From the NCBI GenBank assembly GCA_026545765.1, contig CM048839.1, forward strand, positions 59,889,677 to 59,953,676: a stretch of 64,000 nucleotides of DNA. The letters run 5' to 3'. Positions 10,776 through 19,785 of this stretch are shown here, one piece after another (positions within the stretch are counted from its first letter, which is position 1; every line of letters begins with the position of its first letter). Position numbers and translations under genes: made by a program. The notes below the pieces were generated by a model. It was given only the letters and a program-made list of their open reading frames with translations. It did not search any database and was not told the DNA's origin. The stretch is from Plantago major (taxonomy: Eukaryota > Streptophyta > Magnoliopsida > Lamiales > Plantaginaceae).

Positions 10776-12049
10776 TGATGAGACGATAATTTAGAGTCTC
10801 ATTGGGTCCTTTTTAGCGGTCTTTGTTGGTCTTCGTTTATTGTTTTTTAGTGTTTTTGTACGTTTTCATACTTTGGTGTTTTATTTACATTTTGCAGGAT
10901 TTGATGTCTTTTGAACTAAATGAGGACGAGAAGTTTAGCATAGCTCGCCGCAGCGAAGGAAGTGGTCCGCCCCGGCGAGATTTTGCGAATGGATCCTTTG
11001 TTTGAAGATTGAAGCTCGCCGCGGCGAAATTATGCGAGAGCTATATATATTGCGATAAAGAATGCTCACCGCGGCGACGATATTTTACGAGTGGCTCCCC
11101 TGTTTTGAAGGAAGATGCTCGCCGTGGTGAGAATTTGCGAACTGGATATATAATCGACAACAGAAAGCTCGTCGCGGCGAAGCTATTGGCCAACCACGGC
11201 GAGACGCATAGGCTCAGAATTAGTTTTCCTTATTAGCTTAGAATTTGTTTTTCCTTTCTTTCATACTTCTTTTAACCTAGTTCATAGAAATAAACTCCAG
11301 ATCATACTTTGACAATTTTGGAGCTTGGTTTTGCTTGTTCAACGATGGATTGATATCGAATCCCTGATTATTGTGGTAAATCTCTATTTTTTAATCTTAT
11401 TCAATTCGTTCTTGCTTAGTTTCTTGTATTGTTTAAGCTTGCATGCGATTATCATTATGTTTGTGTTAATCGTGATCAATATCTTGTATTCTTTCATCCT
11501 TGCTTAGATTATGAGTAGCTAAATCACTCTGAACATGGTAGTTGCGTGATAGCCTTGCATATTCGCTTCTAGGGTTTGAAATCGTTCATATAGGTTAGGC
11601 TAGTTCAAAGATCTTCGTAAAAACCTTTCAATCCAATAAGCTAGTTCAAAGATTCTCTAAAACGTTTTGGTCAAGTATCGTGGATTGACGACCCACGATT
11701 ACTCTAGTTCAAAGATTTTCAAATAACGTTTGGTTGAATTGGATTGAATGTTTTTAGTACACCGACCGTGTGACAATATGAACGTATCCGTGGAGTGAAT
11801 TAGCATTGCTTGATCGTAACTACCGTGTTCTTTCGACCTCATTCTTACAAACAACTTCATTGCATTTTCTATTTTCTAGTTATTAGAAGTACTATTTCAA
11901 ACAAATCAAATTATTTCTACAAGTAATTGTTTGCTTTCAACTGTGTGGTAGCCTAATTGATTCCTTAGCGAACGATCTCGTGGTTAGCATAGTCAGTTTA
12001 CGACGACTGCTTTCTACTTGTTTTCCTAAGTAGTAATTTGAGCACATCA
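10776..12049 (+). repeat. 3' LTR of element A
   Basis: Ends TGATGAGACG...TTTGAGCACATCA. Between 10940 and 11210 it carries five or six copies of a degenerate roughly 60-70 bp unit containing CTCGCCGCGGCGA (best at 11015-11027) followed by an A/T-rich TTTGCGAA or TTTACGAG. The hydrophobic open frames inside are AT-rich shadows. It abuts opposite-strand gag of element B at 12050. Confidence 0.88.
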
Positions 12050-13267
12050 AAACCGTCGTTGGAGTTCCCTCGTCTGGTGCAGAGTTCTCAACCTCACTGG
12101 TACAGGTGTCAATAACAGATGTAACCTTCCTTGGTTCTTCAAAATTTATCTCAACTGCCAAAACTCTAATGTTTTCTGGAACTGCTGGGTGTCTACCTTT
12201 CTCCATGAGTTGTAATTTCCCGACCAAGTCACCCAATATCTGTTCCAGCCTTCTTTCCGATTGCTCAATGCTGTCGAACCGCTAATCATTGCTGTGCTGA
12301 TTTTCCTGTGCTTTGGCCCAGAACCTCTCGGAACGCTCCATGTGGTCCCTGATTTCTGATCAAGATTTCCGCACTTCGTGTCTGAACTCGAATCGGTGAG
12401 CTAGAACTGGTTGCTCTCGTGGTGTATTCTCATAGAAGTTGTTGCCACCTTGGTTACCCTGCCAGTTACCCTGCTGTCTAGTCTGCCCGCTTTGCTTGTC
12501 CCACTCAGCAGTACATGCCCCTGGAGTCCCTTCTACTGCTCGGTATCCCACACTCCTAGATGTATTTCTCGCACCCTTGAGCTGAGACACTGCTGCTAGT
12601 TTCTCGAAAACACCATTTAATTCGTCAGAAGATGCTTCCAGGAGTGAATTTTTACACGTCATATCAACCATGTTCTGACACTCCCAATTCAGACCCTCAT
12701 AAAATCTGATGCACAGATTAATCTCATCGATCCTGTGGTGCGGGCATTGGGATAGCAACTGTAAGAAGCGTTCGCGAGCATCATAGAAGGTCTGATCGTA
12801 CATCTGCTGAAACTGCATTATCTGAGTACGAAGGTGCTGCGTTCTCTCAGGAGGGTAAAACTTATTCACAAAGGATTTATAGAGAGAATCCCAAGTGGGT
12901 AAAGAACCCCAGGCTAGTTTAACAGCTAGTTCCTAGCTTTATCCTGCAGGCACATCGGGAAAACCTTCTTCCTTATCTCTCCATCTGAAACTGTTACTCC
13001 TCCGGCTGTCAACGGAATCCCTGCAATCAGTACTTCAAACTCCTTCAGGAACCTTATCACATCCTCATTGGCCATTCCGTAGAACTTGGGGAGATTATGG
13101 AAGTGGTGAGCTTTGAGTTCCAAATTCCTCGCCTCATTAGAAAACACGATTGCTGCTTTCCCGGCCTTAACCTCGCCGCGCCGCATGGAGGCTCCATAGG
13201 TTAACTGAGCCATTGAAATGTCCTTTCTGATCAACCTGTTGTTAGAGCTACACAACACGAAAACCAC
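12050..13267 (-). pseudogene. Athila-type gag of element B, broken
   Basis: Capsid gene on the minus strand. 13267-12926 gives the N-terminal part (AQLTYGASMRRGE, FHNLPKFYGMANEDVIRFLKEFE, TVSDGEIRKKVFPMCLQDKAR) and stops at a TAG. 12869-12360 resumes at MNKFYPPERTQHLRTQ and runs through the core (SQCPHHRIDEINLCIRFYEGL). The zinc knuckle is absent: the frame passes from EGTPGACTAEW to the QGNxxGNNFYEN tail found after the knuckle in copy I. 12236-12050 gives the linker (MGDLVGKLQLMEKG), cut by the A LTR inside DEGTPTTV. Start, length and order match copies A and I. Confidence 0.82.
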
Positions 13268-13359
13268 AAAATATCCTTAATTTCTGTTAGTGCACTAAAC
13301 CTCAGATAAGTTGGAAAACAAGTAAAGATTTGCAATGAAGTGCTACAGTAGGAATTGAC

Positions 13360-13377
13360 TCCTCGCCAGCGGCGCCA
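13360..13377 (-). other. Primer binding site of element B
   Basis: On the minus strand TGGCGCCGCTGGCGAGGA begins four bases after the LTR end. It is close to the complement of plant tRNA-Asp 3' ends (TGGCGCCGTTGCCGGGGA), the primer reported for Athila elements. Confidence 0.75.
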
Positions 13378-13381
13378 AATT

Positions 13382-14694
13382 TGATGTGCTCAAATTACTA
13401 CTTAGGGAAAACAAGTAGGAAGTAGTCGTTGTAAACAAACTATGCTAACCACGAGATCGTTCGCTAAGGAATCAATTAGGCTACCACACGGATTGAAAGC
13501 AAACAATTACTTGTAGAAACAGTTTGATTTGTTTGAATTTGAGTACTTCTAATAACTAGAAAACAGAAAATGCAATGTAGTTGATTTCAATGGGATAGAA
13601 AGAACACAGTAGTTACGATCAAGCAATGCAAATTTGCTCTAGGGATACGTTCATATTGTCACACGGTCGGTGTACAGAAATCAGTCAATCCAATTCAACC
13701 AATCGTTATTTGAATGTTTTGAAATAGAGAAATCATGGATCGTCAGTCCACGATCCTTAACCGGAAATGATTTTGAAAGTCTTAATCTAGCTTATTGGAT
13801 TGAAGGTTTTACGACGATTTAAAGATAGACGAACCTATATGAACGAATCTAAACCCTAGAAGCGAATATGCATAACCGTCACATAACTACCATGTTCGGA
13901 GTGGTTTAGCTACTCATGATAGAAGCAAGGACCAATGAATTCAAGATATTGCTCATACTAAACATAAACAGAATGATAATCGCATGCAAGCTCATACAAT
14001 TCGACAAACGAGAACAATAACGAATTTAAAGAGATAAACAATAGAGAATTACCACAATAACTAGGAATTCGATATAAATCCTTCAATCAAAGATAAAACC
14101 AAGCTCCGTTGTAGTTCAATCTCCAGAACAATGTCTAGGAGCTTTTTTCTAAGAACTAGGTTAAAAGAAACTATGAAAGAAAGAATCCAAAATCTAATCT
14201 AATAAGGAAAGCAAAACTCTGATCATGCGCTTCTCACCGTGGGGGAAGGAATAGCTCACCGTGGCGAGCCTTCTTAATCGAAGAATATATAGCCCTGATA
14301 ATTTACATGGCGAAACAAAATGCTCATGAGAGCTTCAATCTTCAAAACAGAGATTTCATTCGCAAAATCTCGCCGCGGTAAGCCTTCTTTAATCGCAGAA
14401 GATATACATTCGCTAAATCTCGTCGCGGGGGACTGATTTCCTCGCCGCGGCGAGCCTTCTTGCAATTTCCCGCTCCAAGTTCATAAATTCTCGCCGCGGC
14501 GAACTGAATCCCTCACCATGGCGAGCCATGCCAAGCAGCTTGTCCTCATTTAGCTCAAAAGACATCGATTGCTGCAAAATGTAAATAAAACACCGAAGCG
14601 TAAAAAAGAACTAAAAAGAATATAAAAATAAAGACAAAGACTCACAAAGACCGCTATAAAGGACCAAATGAGACTCTAAATTACAGTCTCATCA
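13382..14694 (-). repeat. 5' LTR of element B
   Basis: Minus-strand ends TGATGAGACTG...GAGCACATCA. It holds a cluster of the palindrome CTCGCCGCGGCGAG (perfect at 14441-14454; CTCGCCGCGGCGA at 14490-14502) and weaker relatives at 14232-14400. It shares with the LTRs of N a block reading CATAACTACCATGTTCGG on the plus strand. Confidence 0.88.
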
Positions 14695-16203
14695 GTGATG
14701 TTTGTTGTCACCTTCCGGAGGTTAAGTCTTGAGTGATTACCCATTTCTACTAGACACTTCCAGGAGAGACTAGAGTTCCACTTATATTATCCTTGTGAGG
14801 GACTGCTTGAGTAAGTCGAAATTCTATTTACTTGTGAAACGAAAGACTATGATCTTTGTAAAGCTACTTGCCAACGTTAGAGGGGATACAAGTTTACATC
14901 AATTTTAGGCTTGACTCTTGCAATAGTGTTTCTGGTAGATTGTCATTTGAACTCATCCGTGTTATGTTGTCTATGTGTTTTTTCTTTCTAGGACCTTTTT
15001 AGAGTTTTGTTTACTCGAGGACGAGCAACGGTTCGGTTTGGGGAGTTTGATGAGTCGTTATTTTAACGCCTTTTTTATTCCTATTTACTGTATTAGTGTT
15101 TTTAGTGCTTCATGACGTTTGGGTGTTTTTTGTATTTTTGTATTTTTATAGGTGTTTTTAGGTAAAAAAAGGCAAGGAATTGGAGGAGCGAAGCTCGATC
15201 GAAGCTCGCTCGAAGCTTCTAGAAGCACTCAAGGCTAATAGTGGGCTACTACTCCAAAGATGTGACAAGGAGGTTGAGAAAATGGAGTCAAATGAGGAGA
15301 AAGTGGAAGAAACTGATTCTTACTCGGAGGAGCAGCTCACTGCGGTGAGCTTCAAAGGAAGTGAGCTCACCTTGGTCAACACAAAACAGAAACATTGCAA
15401 AGATTGCTGACAGCGGTGAGACCTGTTCAACCCACGTTTTCTGGCAGTTTTTCCCATGATTTTGAATTTGAACTTCCTTGGTTCTATAAATTGGACAATT
15501 GTACGTCTTTTTTTAGATATTTTCAGACCTTCCTAGTCTATATTCTCTTAATTTCAAGCATTGTAAACACTCTAGAGATTCAATCTCTCATTCAATAGAA
15601 GCATTATTTCCTTTCAGACGATCCCTTGTCACTAACATATCGAGGTATCAATCATGCAACTACTATTTAGCTTGTACATGACAGGTTGCTACCTCTAATA
15701 CTGAATCTTGATGTATGGGTTGTAATTTGTGACTTATCTATCATTAATTAGATAGTATACGTATAAATTGCATGATTGTTTGTGAGCTGCACATAGTGCA
15801 TCCTTAATTGTTCGTATCGTATAAGCAAACTAGTGTAGATTATCCATACTTATCATCCGTATTTGGTTATACTCACAATAGCAAGAGTGATGAACTGGGC
15901 ATAGTGCATCCTTAACTGATTCGTATCCTATCAGCACACTTTTGAAAGGATTTATCTAGCTTCGTTGTTTGTAGAATTGCATGACCTAGGGTTTTACCTT
16001 GTCTTGTGCATGTTATAATTTGCTCCAGGACTGAAGTATCACTATCCACACATTATTTGTTTACAACCAACACAAGCGAGTCTATTCAGTAGAACTAGCT
16101 TAATCAATTCCTCAAGAGAACGACCCTGTAGTTTAAGCCTTGTATGTCTATAACAATCGCTTTACTACTTGTGTTTTTATAAGTATTAATTTTGAGCGCA
16201 TCA
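14695..16203 (+). mobile_element. Gypsy element C, 3' end
   Basis: Plus-strand 3' region (14695-15047; no gene seen) plus complete LTR (15048-16203). The 3' region ends with CTCGAGGACGAGCAACGGTT and the purine tract GGTTTGGGGAGTT (15031-15047). The rest of C lies left of the B insertion, outside the window. Its right LTR end abuts minus-strand gag of D. Confidence 0.75.
15048..16203 (+). repeat. LTR of element C
   Basis: Ends TGATGAGTCG...TTGAGCGCATCA. It belongs to a related but distinct LTR family. Where A and B have the CTCGCC palindrome, this LTR has GCTCACTGCGGTGAGC (15335-15350) and GTGAGCTCAC (15361-15370). The open frame at 15180-15410 lies inside the LTR and is not supported as a gene. 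Confidence 0.82.
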
Positions 16204-16620
16204 CCTGTGGTATGCATCCCCGCTATGAACATCTCCAACTCCTTCAAGAAGCCCATAACATCTTCATTTTCCTTCTTATAGAATTTGGGAAGGTGTTGAA
16301 GAATAATGGCTTCAGCTCATACTTCCGGGCCGCTTCAGAAAGAACAATGCACGACCTATGTGCTCCAACATGAGCTTTGAAAATGTTGTGGATCGTGTTC
16401 CTTGGAACCACACGACTTGCTGCACCTCCACCTCCATCACCAGCACCTCCACCATTACCAGTATCACCCATATCTGCTTGGAGAATTGGAGCTTCTGTAT
16501 CAGTCTCCGAATCAGTTTCCTCAGAAACCTCATTTTCTTATGTACCAGGAAGACTAAACCTCAACCTCCTCGTGTGCCTTTCAATATCTTCGATAAGAGG
16601 CGCTACGGGAAGATTCAAGT
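16204..16620 (-). pseudogene. N-terminal gag fragment of element D
   Basis: Minus-strand Athila-like gag start. It shows an IERHTRRLRF-like segment, an acidic stretch with a stop in it, a glycine-rich run after MGDTGNGGG (from 16471), then HRSCIVLSEAARKYELKPLFFNTFP. That last part parallels the AVMLFNEARNMEIKAYHFHDLP segment of copy I. After a frameshift near 16275 the sequence continues in the NEDVxGFLKELE block and is cut by the LTR of C at 16203. Too degraded to be functional. Confidence 0.68.
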
Positions 16621-16748
16621 TCCTTCTCCCTTGCATAAACTACATGCAATTGGAAAAGTGAAAGGTATGAAACCAAAAATCTTCACAAACAGATTAACAC
16701 ACAAAGAACCGAGTAAACTAATTTTAATACACAAACTAAGGAGTTACA

Positions 16749-16766
16749 TCCCCGGCAGCGGTGCCA
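16749..16766 (-). other. Primer binding site of element D
   Basis: Minus-strand TGGCACCGCTGCCGGGGA, six bases inside the LTR end. It is a near match to the complement of the tRNA-Asp 3' end. Confidence 0.75.
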
Positions 16767-16772
16767 AAAACT

Positions 16773-17420
16773 TGATGCGTCAAATCAAGTGCTTAATTTG
16801 TTTAGCCAAGAGAAATATGAAGGTTCACTGGAAAACACGTAGTGAGTTGATAAGCTGCCCCGAGTGTCATTCTCACAGGACATAACTAAGCTTGTCGGCA
16901 TTTTAAAAGATTAGTTTATCTAGAATTGCGTCTTATGACCTCTAATTCTTTCTTTCTCAAATCAAACAAATAGTAATCAGCAAACACGGGTTTTGTAATC
17001 AATCAAAGGAGACATGGGGTGGTAGTTTCATCAAGAGCTAGCTAATAAGGTCTGCAATGAAGGATACGACTTTTGAAAGTGAAATCATTTAATGAACGTA
17101 GTAGAGTCGTCAATTCTACTAGTCAGCATTTGTAGTCGAATGTGTTGGGCTTAAATCGTAAGTAACCTTGAGGTGCGAATCCCCCTTGTAGATTTTGGGT
17201 ATTAGAAAACGATTGCTAAAGAATTGTACTACAAACGATTCGCAAGATTCAACAAACAATTTAGCTACTCACACTTACATTGTCACAGGCAAGAGATGTG
17301 ATAAACAAAGACATAAACATCAACAAGAATCAAGAAATCCGAAACGATATAGTTGATGGATGATAAACCGATTAATGAAGAATTACCAAGCTCCAATGGA
17401 TAACAATGGTGATTGTACTG
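16773..17420 (-). repeat. 5' LTR of element D, truncated
   Basis: Begins at 16773 with TGATGCGTCAAATC, the complement of the family LTR end. It runs only about 650 bp before the LTR of E starts at 17421 with TGATGAGTCG. The outer (U3) part is missing from this window. Confidence 0.7.
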
Positions 17421-18569
17421 TGATGAGTCGATTTTAAATCGTCTCATTCGGTCTTTTTTACCGTCTTATTGCTATTCTCAAGTATAGTTCTTATGTGTTT
17501 TATTTGTATTTTGTTACGTTTTCATGTTTTGTGTATTTTGTAGGTATTTGGCTAAACCGCGCTAATTGATGGAAAATTGGTGTATTTTATATACATCTAT
17601 AGGATATGGAGTTCCAATGCCTTGAATGAATGCTAGAAGTGGAGTGGGAAGACCAAAATACCAATAATTGGAGTCAAAAGGGCAAATTGGTTCTTCCAGG
17701 AAGACTGGCGACGCCAGTAAGTATTCGTCGCCCAGTTTGCCGTTTTTTCCCCAGTTCGTTTAGAATTAGTTTATTTCACTGTATATAGGACCTTTAGCTT
17801 TTACTTTCAGGAATGTTATTATTATTCTTTTCTTCTTTGCTTTCAACCTAGAACCGATTTTCCAAGGCAATTACCTACCAATTCGTGGAGGTAATTGAAC
17901 CGTTTTCTCTTGTAATACGACGATTGATTATTGATTGAGAGCATATTCATCATACTTTCCAACAGTTCGATTCAAGTTCTTCAATTCTTACCTAGGATTT
18001 GTGACACGATTAGGTAAAATTGTTTCTTATCTCGTTTCTTGGTTTTTGGTATTGATTATGTTTAGTGTATGTCGGTTTATGATTCTGATTATGTTTTGCA
18101 TATGATGAGTGCTTAGGCAGCCTAGTTATGGGGTGGTGACGAATTCAATGCATGCTAGTTAGGGTTAGTGTATTCAATATATATAAGATGTGATTTACTC
18201 TGTGCTGTTTTGATTAATTGCGTATGCAATATTCTGCTCGATGTTCATTACGTCAAAATCACCAATAGATTAAGCATTTGTTCCTTTTAACCAAAACGTT
18301 TTACGTCATCCTATATCTATTGGTTTGTTGAAAATAGTAATATTTGCATTAGCTTATTCATTGTAGCTTAGTGGAATTGACGCCTTCACTAATGCTATTT
18401 GTTTTCTAGAATGATATACAGTTAGTTAAATGTCATAGTTCTCCATACCTTACGTGACATAAGGTGTCTGCCTAGAAAAGCCTAGAGCAGTGTAATAATC
18501 GGTAGGGGCACGTCCCAATGATAACTAGAGTAAATCGACATTATTATTGTTGCATGTTTCCTGCTAGCT
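17421..18569 (+). repeat. LTR of gypsy element E, 3' end missing
   Basis: Starts TGATGAGTCGATTTTAAATC and follows the LTR pattern of this family (a TTTTTACCGTC segment, then a palindrome, ACTGGCGACGCCAGT at 17704-17718). Near 18569 it passes without an LTR end or primer site into a truncated copia LTR. The missing end was probably lost in the event that also removed the first 528 bp of the copia F LTR. No gene is seen in it. Confidence 0.65.
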
Positions 18570-19667
18570 CAATGCAATAAATGCGCAGACAGAGACATCT
18601 GTACAAAAGAGGAAATCTCTGAAAAGAGACAACGTCTTCTGCAGTACTATTTTCAGATATCAATAGTTTGAATTTCATTAAGCCTAACGGATACTATTCA
18701 AACGACATGATTTTCAACTATAAATATCATCACTTACAATGCTTGAAAGACACACACTGAACTCACTGAAAATACCAAGCTTCTTTGATAATACAACTAG
18801 TGGTATCTTTCTCTCAAGCATACAAGCCTTCAACCTACTTATTCTTCAGCTTACAGATGTGACTAAGCTATTGAATTCTAAGTAGCACGAAAGTTCTAAG
18901 TGTCCTAATCCTTATCAAGCATTGATATCTGTGAAGGAGTTGAATCAAAAGATCAAGTATCTGAGATTCATTCTCTAGAACATTTATCATAGACTTGGGT
19001 CAGTAAAGAACATATCACCACACATTGTGAAGTGTGTTAACTGACTCTTGTTCAAGAAGGTAGTATTACATAACTGTAGAAGTTATTAATCTACCAAACC
19101 TGACAAACTACCTTAACCAACATCTTAAACGGCGTGGAGTACAGGAAGTACTTAGTTTGGGAAACTAAGGAATAACTCCAAGGTTACTGAGCATAGGAAA
19201 TACTTAGTTTGGGAAACTAAGGAATAGCTGAAAGGTTTCTGAGTATAGGAAGTACTTGGTTGACAAAACCGGGGAATAACTTTGGGGGAACACTTGGTTG
19301 GGAACCTAGTGTATTTAGGAATCGAGAGAAGATATTTGTAAGGTGAACTCAATTATCTATCTTAGTGGATTCTAGGTCTGAGAAGAATCGAAGTGGATTA
19401 GTTGAAGGATTATGCCACCTTCAGATACCACTATAATGATCAGTGTTATTTACTTTATGAATTTTATTACTTGCTTTATTTAACTTGCTGAGTATTTACA
19501 CATATCTTGCTGAGCACGTGCACTTATCACAGAAAAGTCTTATGCTCTCTGAAATTAAGTATCAGATATCTTCACAGATATCCGAGAAATTGTGTTTATC
19601 GACAAAAGTTGTAAAAGACTATTCACCCGCCCCTTGATCTTTTCCTTTGTCATTATCTGGACCAACA
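18570..19667 (+). repeat. 5' LTR of copia F, first ~528 bp missing
   Basis: Aligns with 55733-56812 of the 3' LTR and ends GGACCAACA. Promoter-like TATAAATA at 18719-18726, preceded by CCTAACGGATA at 18683-18693. Three hairpin units lie at 19151-19170, 19203-19222 and 19255-19275. The outer end is replaced by E sequence. Confidence 0.85.
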
Positions 19668-19669
19668 AG

Positions 19670-19681
19670 TGGTATCAGAGC
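19670..19681 (+). other. Primer binding site of copia F (tRNA-iMet type)
   Basis: TGGTATCAGAGC two bases after the LTR end, the standard initiator-methionine tRNA primer site of plant copia elements. Confidence 0.93.
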
Positions 19682-19785
19682 GGGAGGTTCCCAAGCCTTC
19701 TGTACTGAACCTAGATCCCAGATAAGTGCCCACTAACTGCTTTTTACCTCCACTTGATTTGTCTGTTTAGTGTGTTTTCTGCAGG

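Larger units (their letters stand above)
3033..12049 (+). mobile_element. Athila-like element A (gypsy), interrupted by N
   Basis: Plus-strand Ty3/gypsy element. Its 5' LTR and gag start lie left of the window because copia K is inserted in its gag. Visible parts are gag (3033-about 4050), protease (about 4050-4501), a short spacer (4502-4700), the inserted element N (4701-9500), a 3' region (9501-10775) and the 3' LTR (10776-12049). No reverse transcriptase or integrase lies between the protease and the LTR, so this is a non-autonomous gag-protease derivative. Its right end abuts opposite-strand gag of element B, so A appears inserted in B. The right flank AAACC is the candidate target duplication. 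Confidence 0.8.
12050..14694 (-). mobile_element. Athila-like element B, reverse orientation, 5' half
   Basis: Minus-strand element with 5' LTR (13382-14694), primer site (13360-13377), leader and gag (down to 12050), where it is cut by insertion of element A. Its 3' half is outside the window to the left of A. Its right LTR end meets plus-strand 3' sequence of element C, so B itself inserted into C. The right flank GTGAT is the candidate target duplication. Confidence 0.82.
16204..17420 (-). mobile_element. Gypsy element D, 5' fragment, reverse orientation
   Basis: Minus-strand fragment with partial 5' LTR (16773-17420), primer site, leader and start of gag. It is cut on the left by element C and on the right by the LTR of E. 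It appears to be the oldest layer of the left-hand nest. Right flank before E: TACTG. Confidence 0.7.

Noticed and set aside
11325-11507. Hydrophobic 60-codon frame in the LTR of A as a membrane peptide
   Set aside because: AT-rich LTR sequence gives hydrophobic codons by composition; it is not conserved as protein in B, N or I.
13360-13377. tRNA gene at the sequences resembling tRNA-Asp
   Set aside because: Only the 18 bases of a primer site match, next to an LTR end; no cloverleaf is present.
10935-14502. Regularly spaced palindromes as a CRISPR array
   Set aside because: Spacers are related rather than unique, the units are degenerate, and the DNA is a plant LTR.
15180-15410. 76-codon open frame in the LTR of C as a small gene
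   Set aside because: It lies wholly inside the LTR, over the palindromes, and has no homologous protein in sister LTRs.
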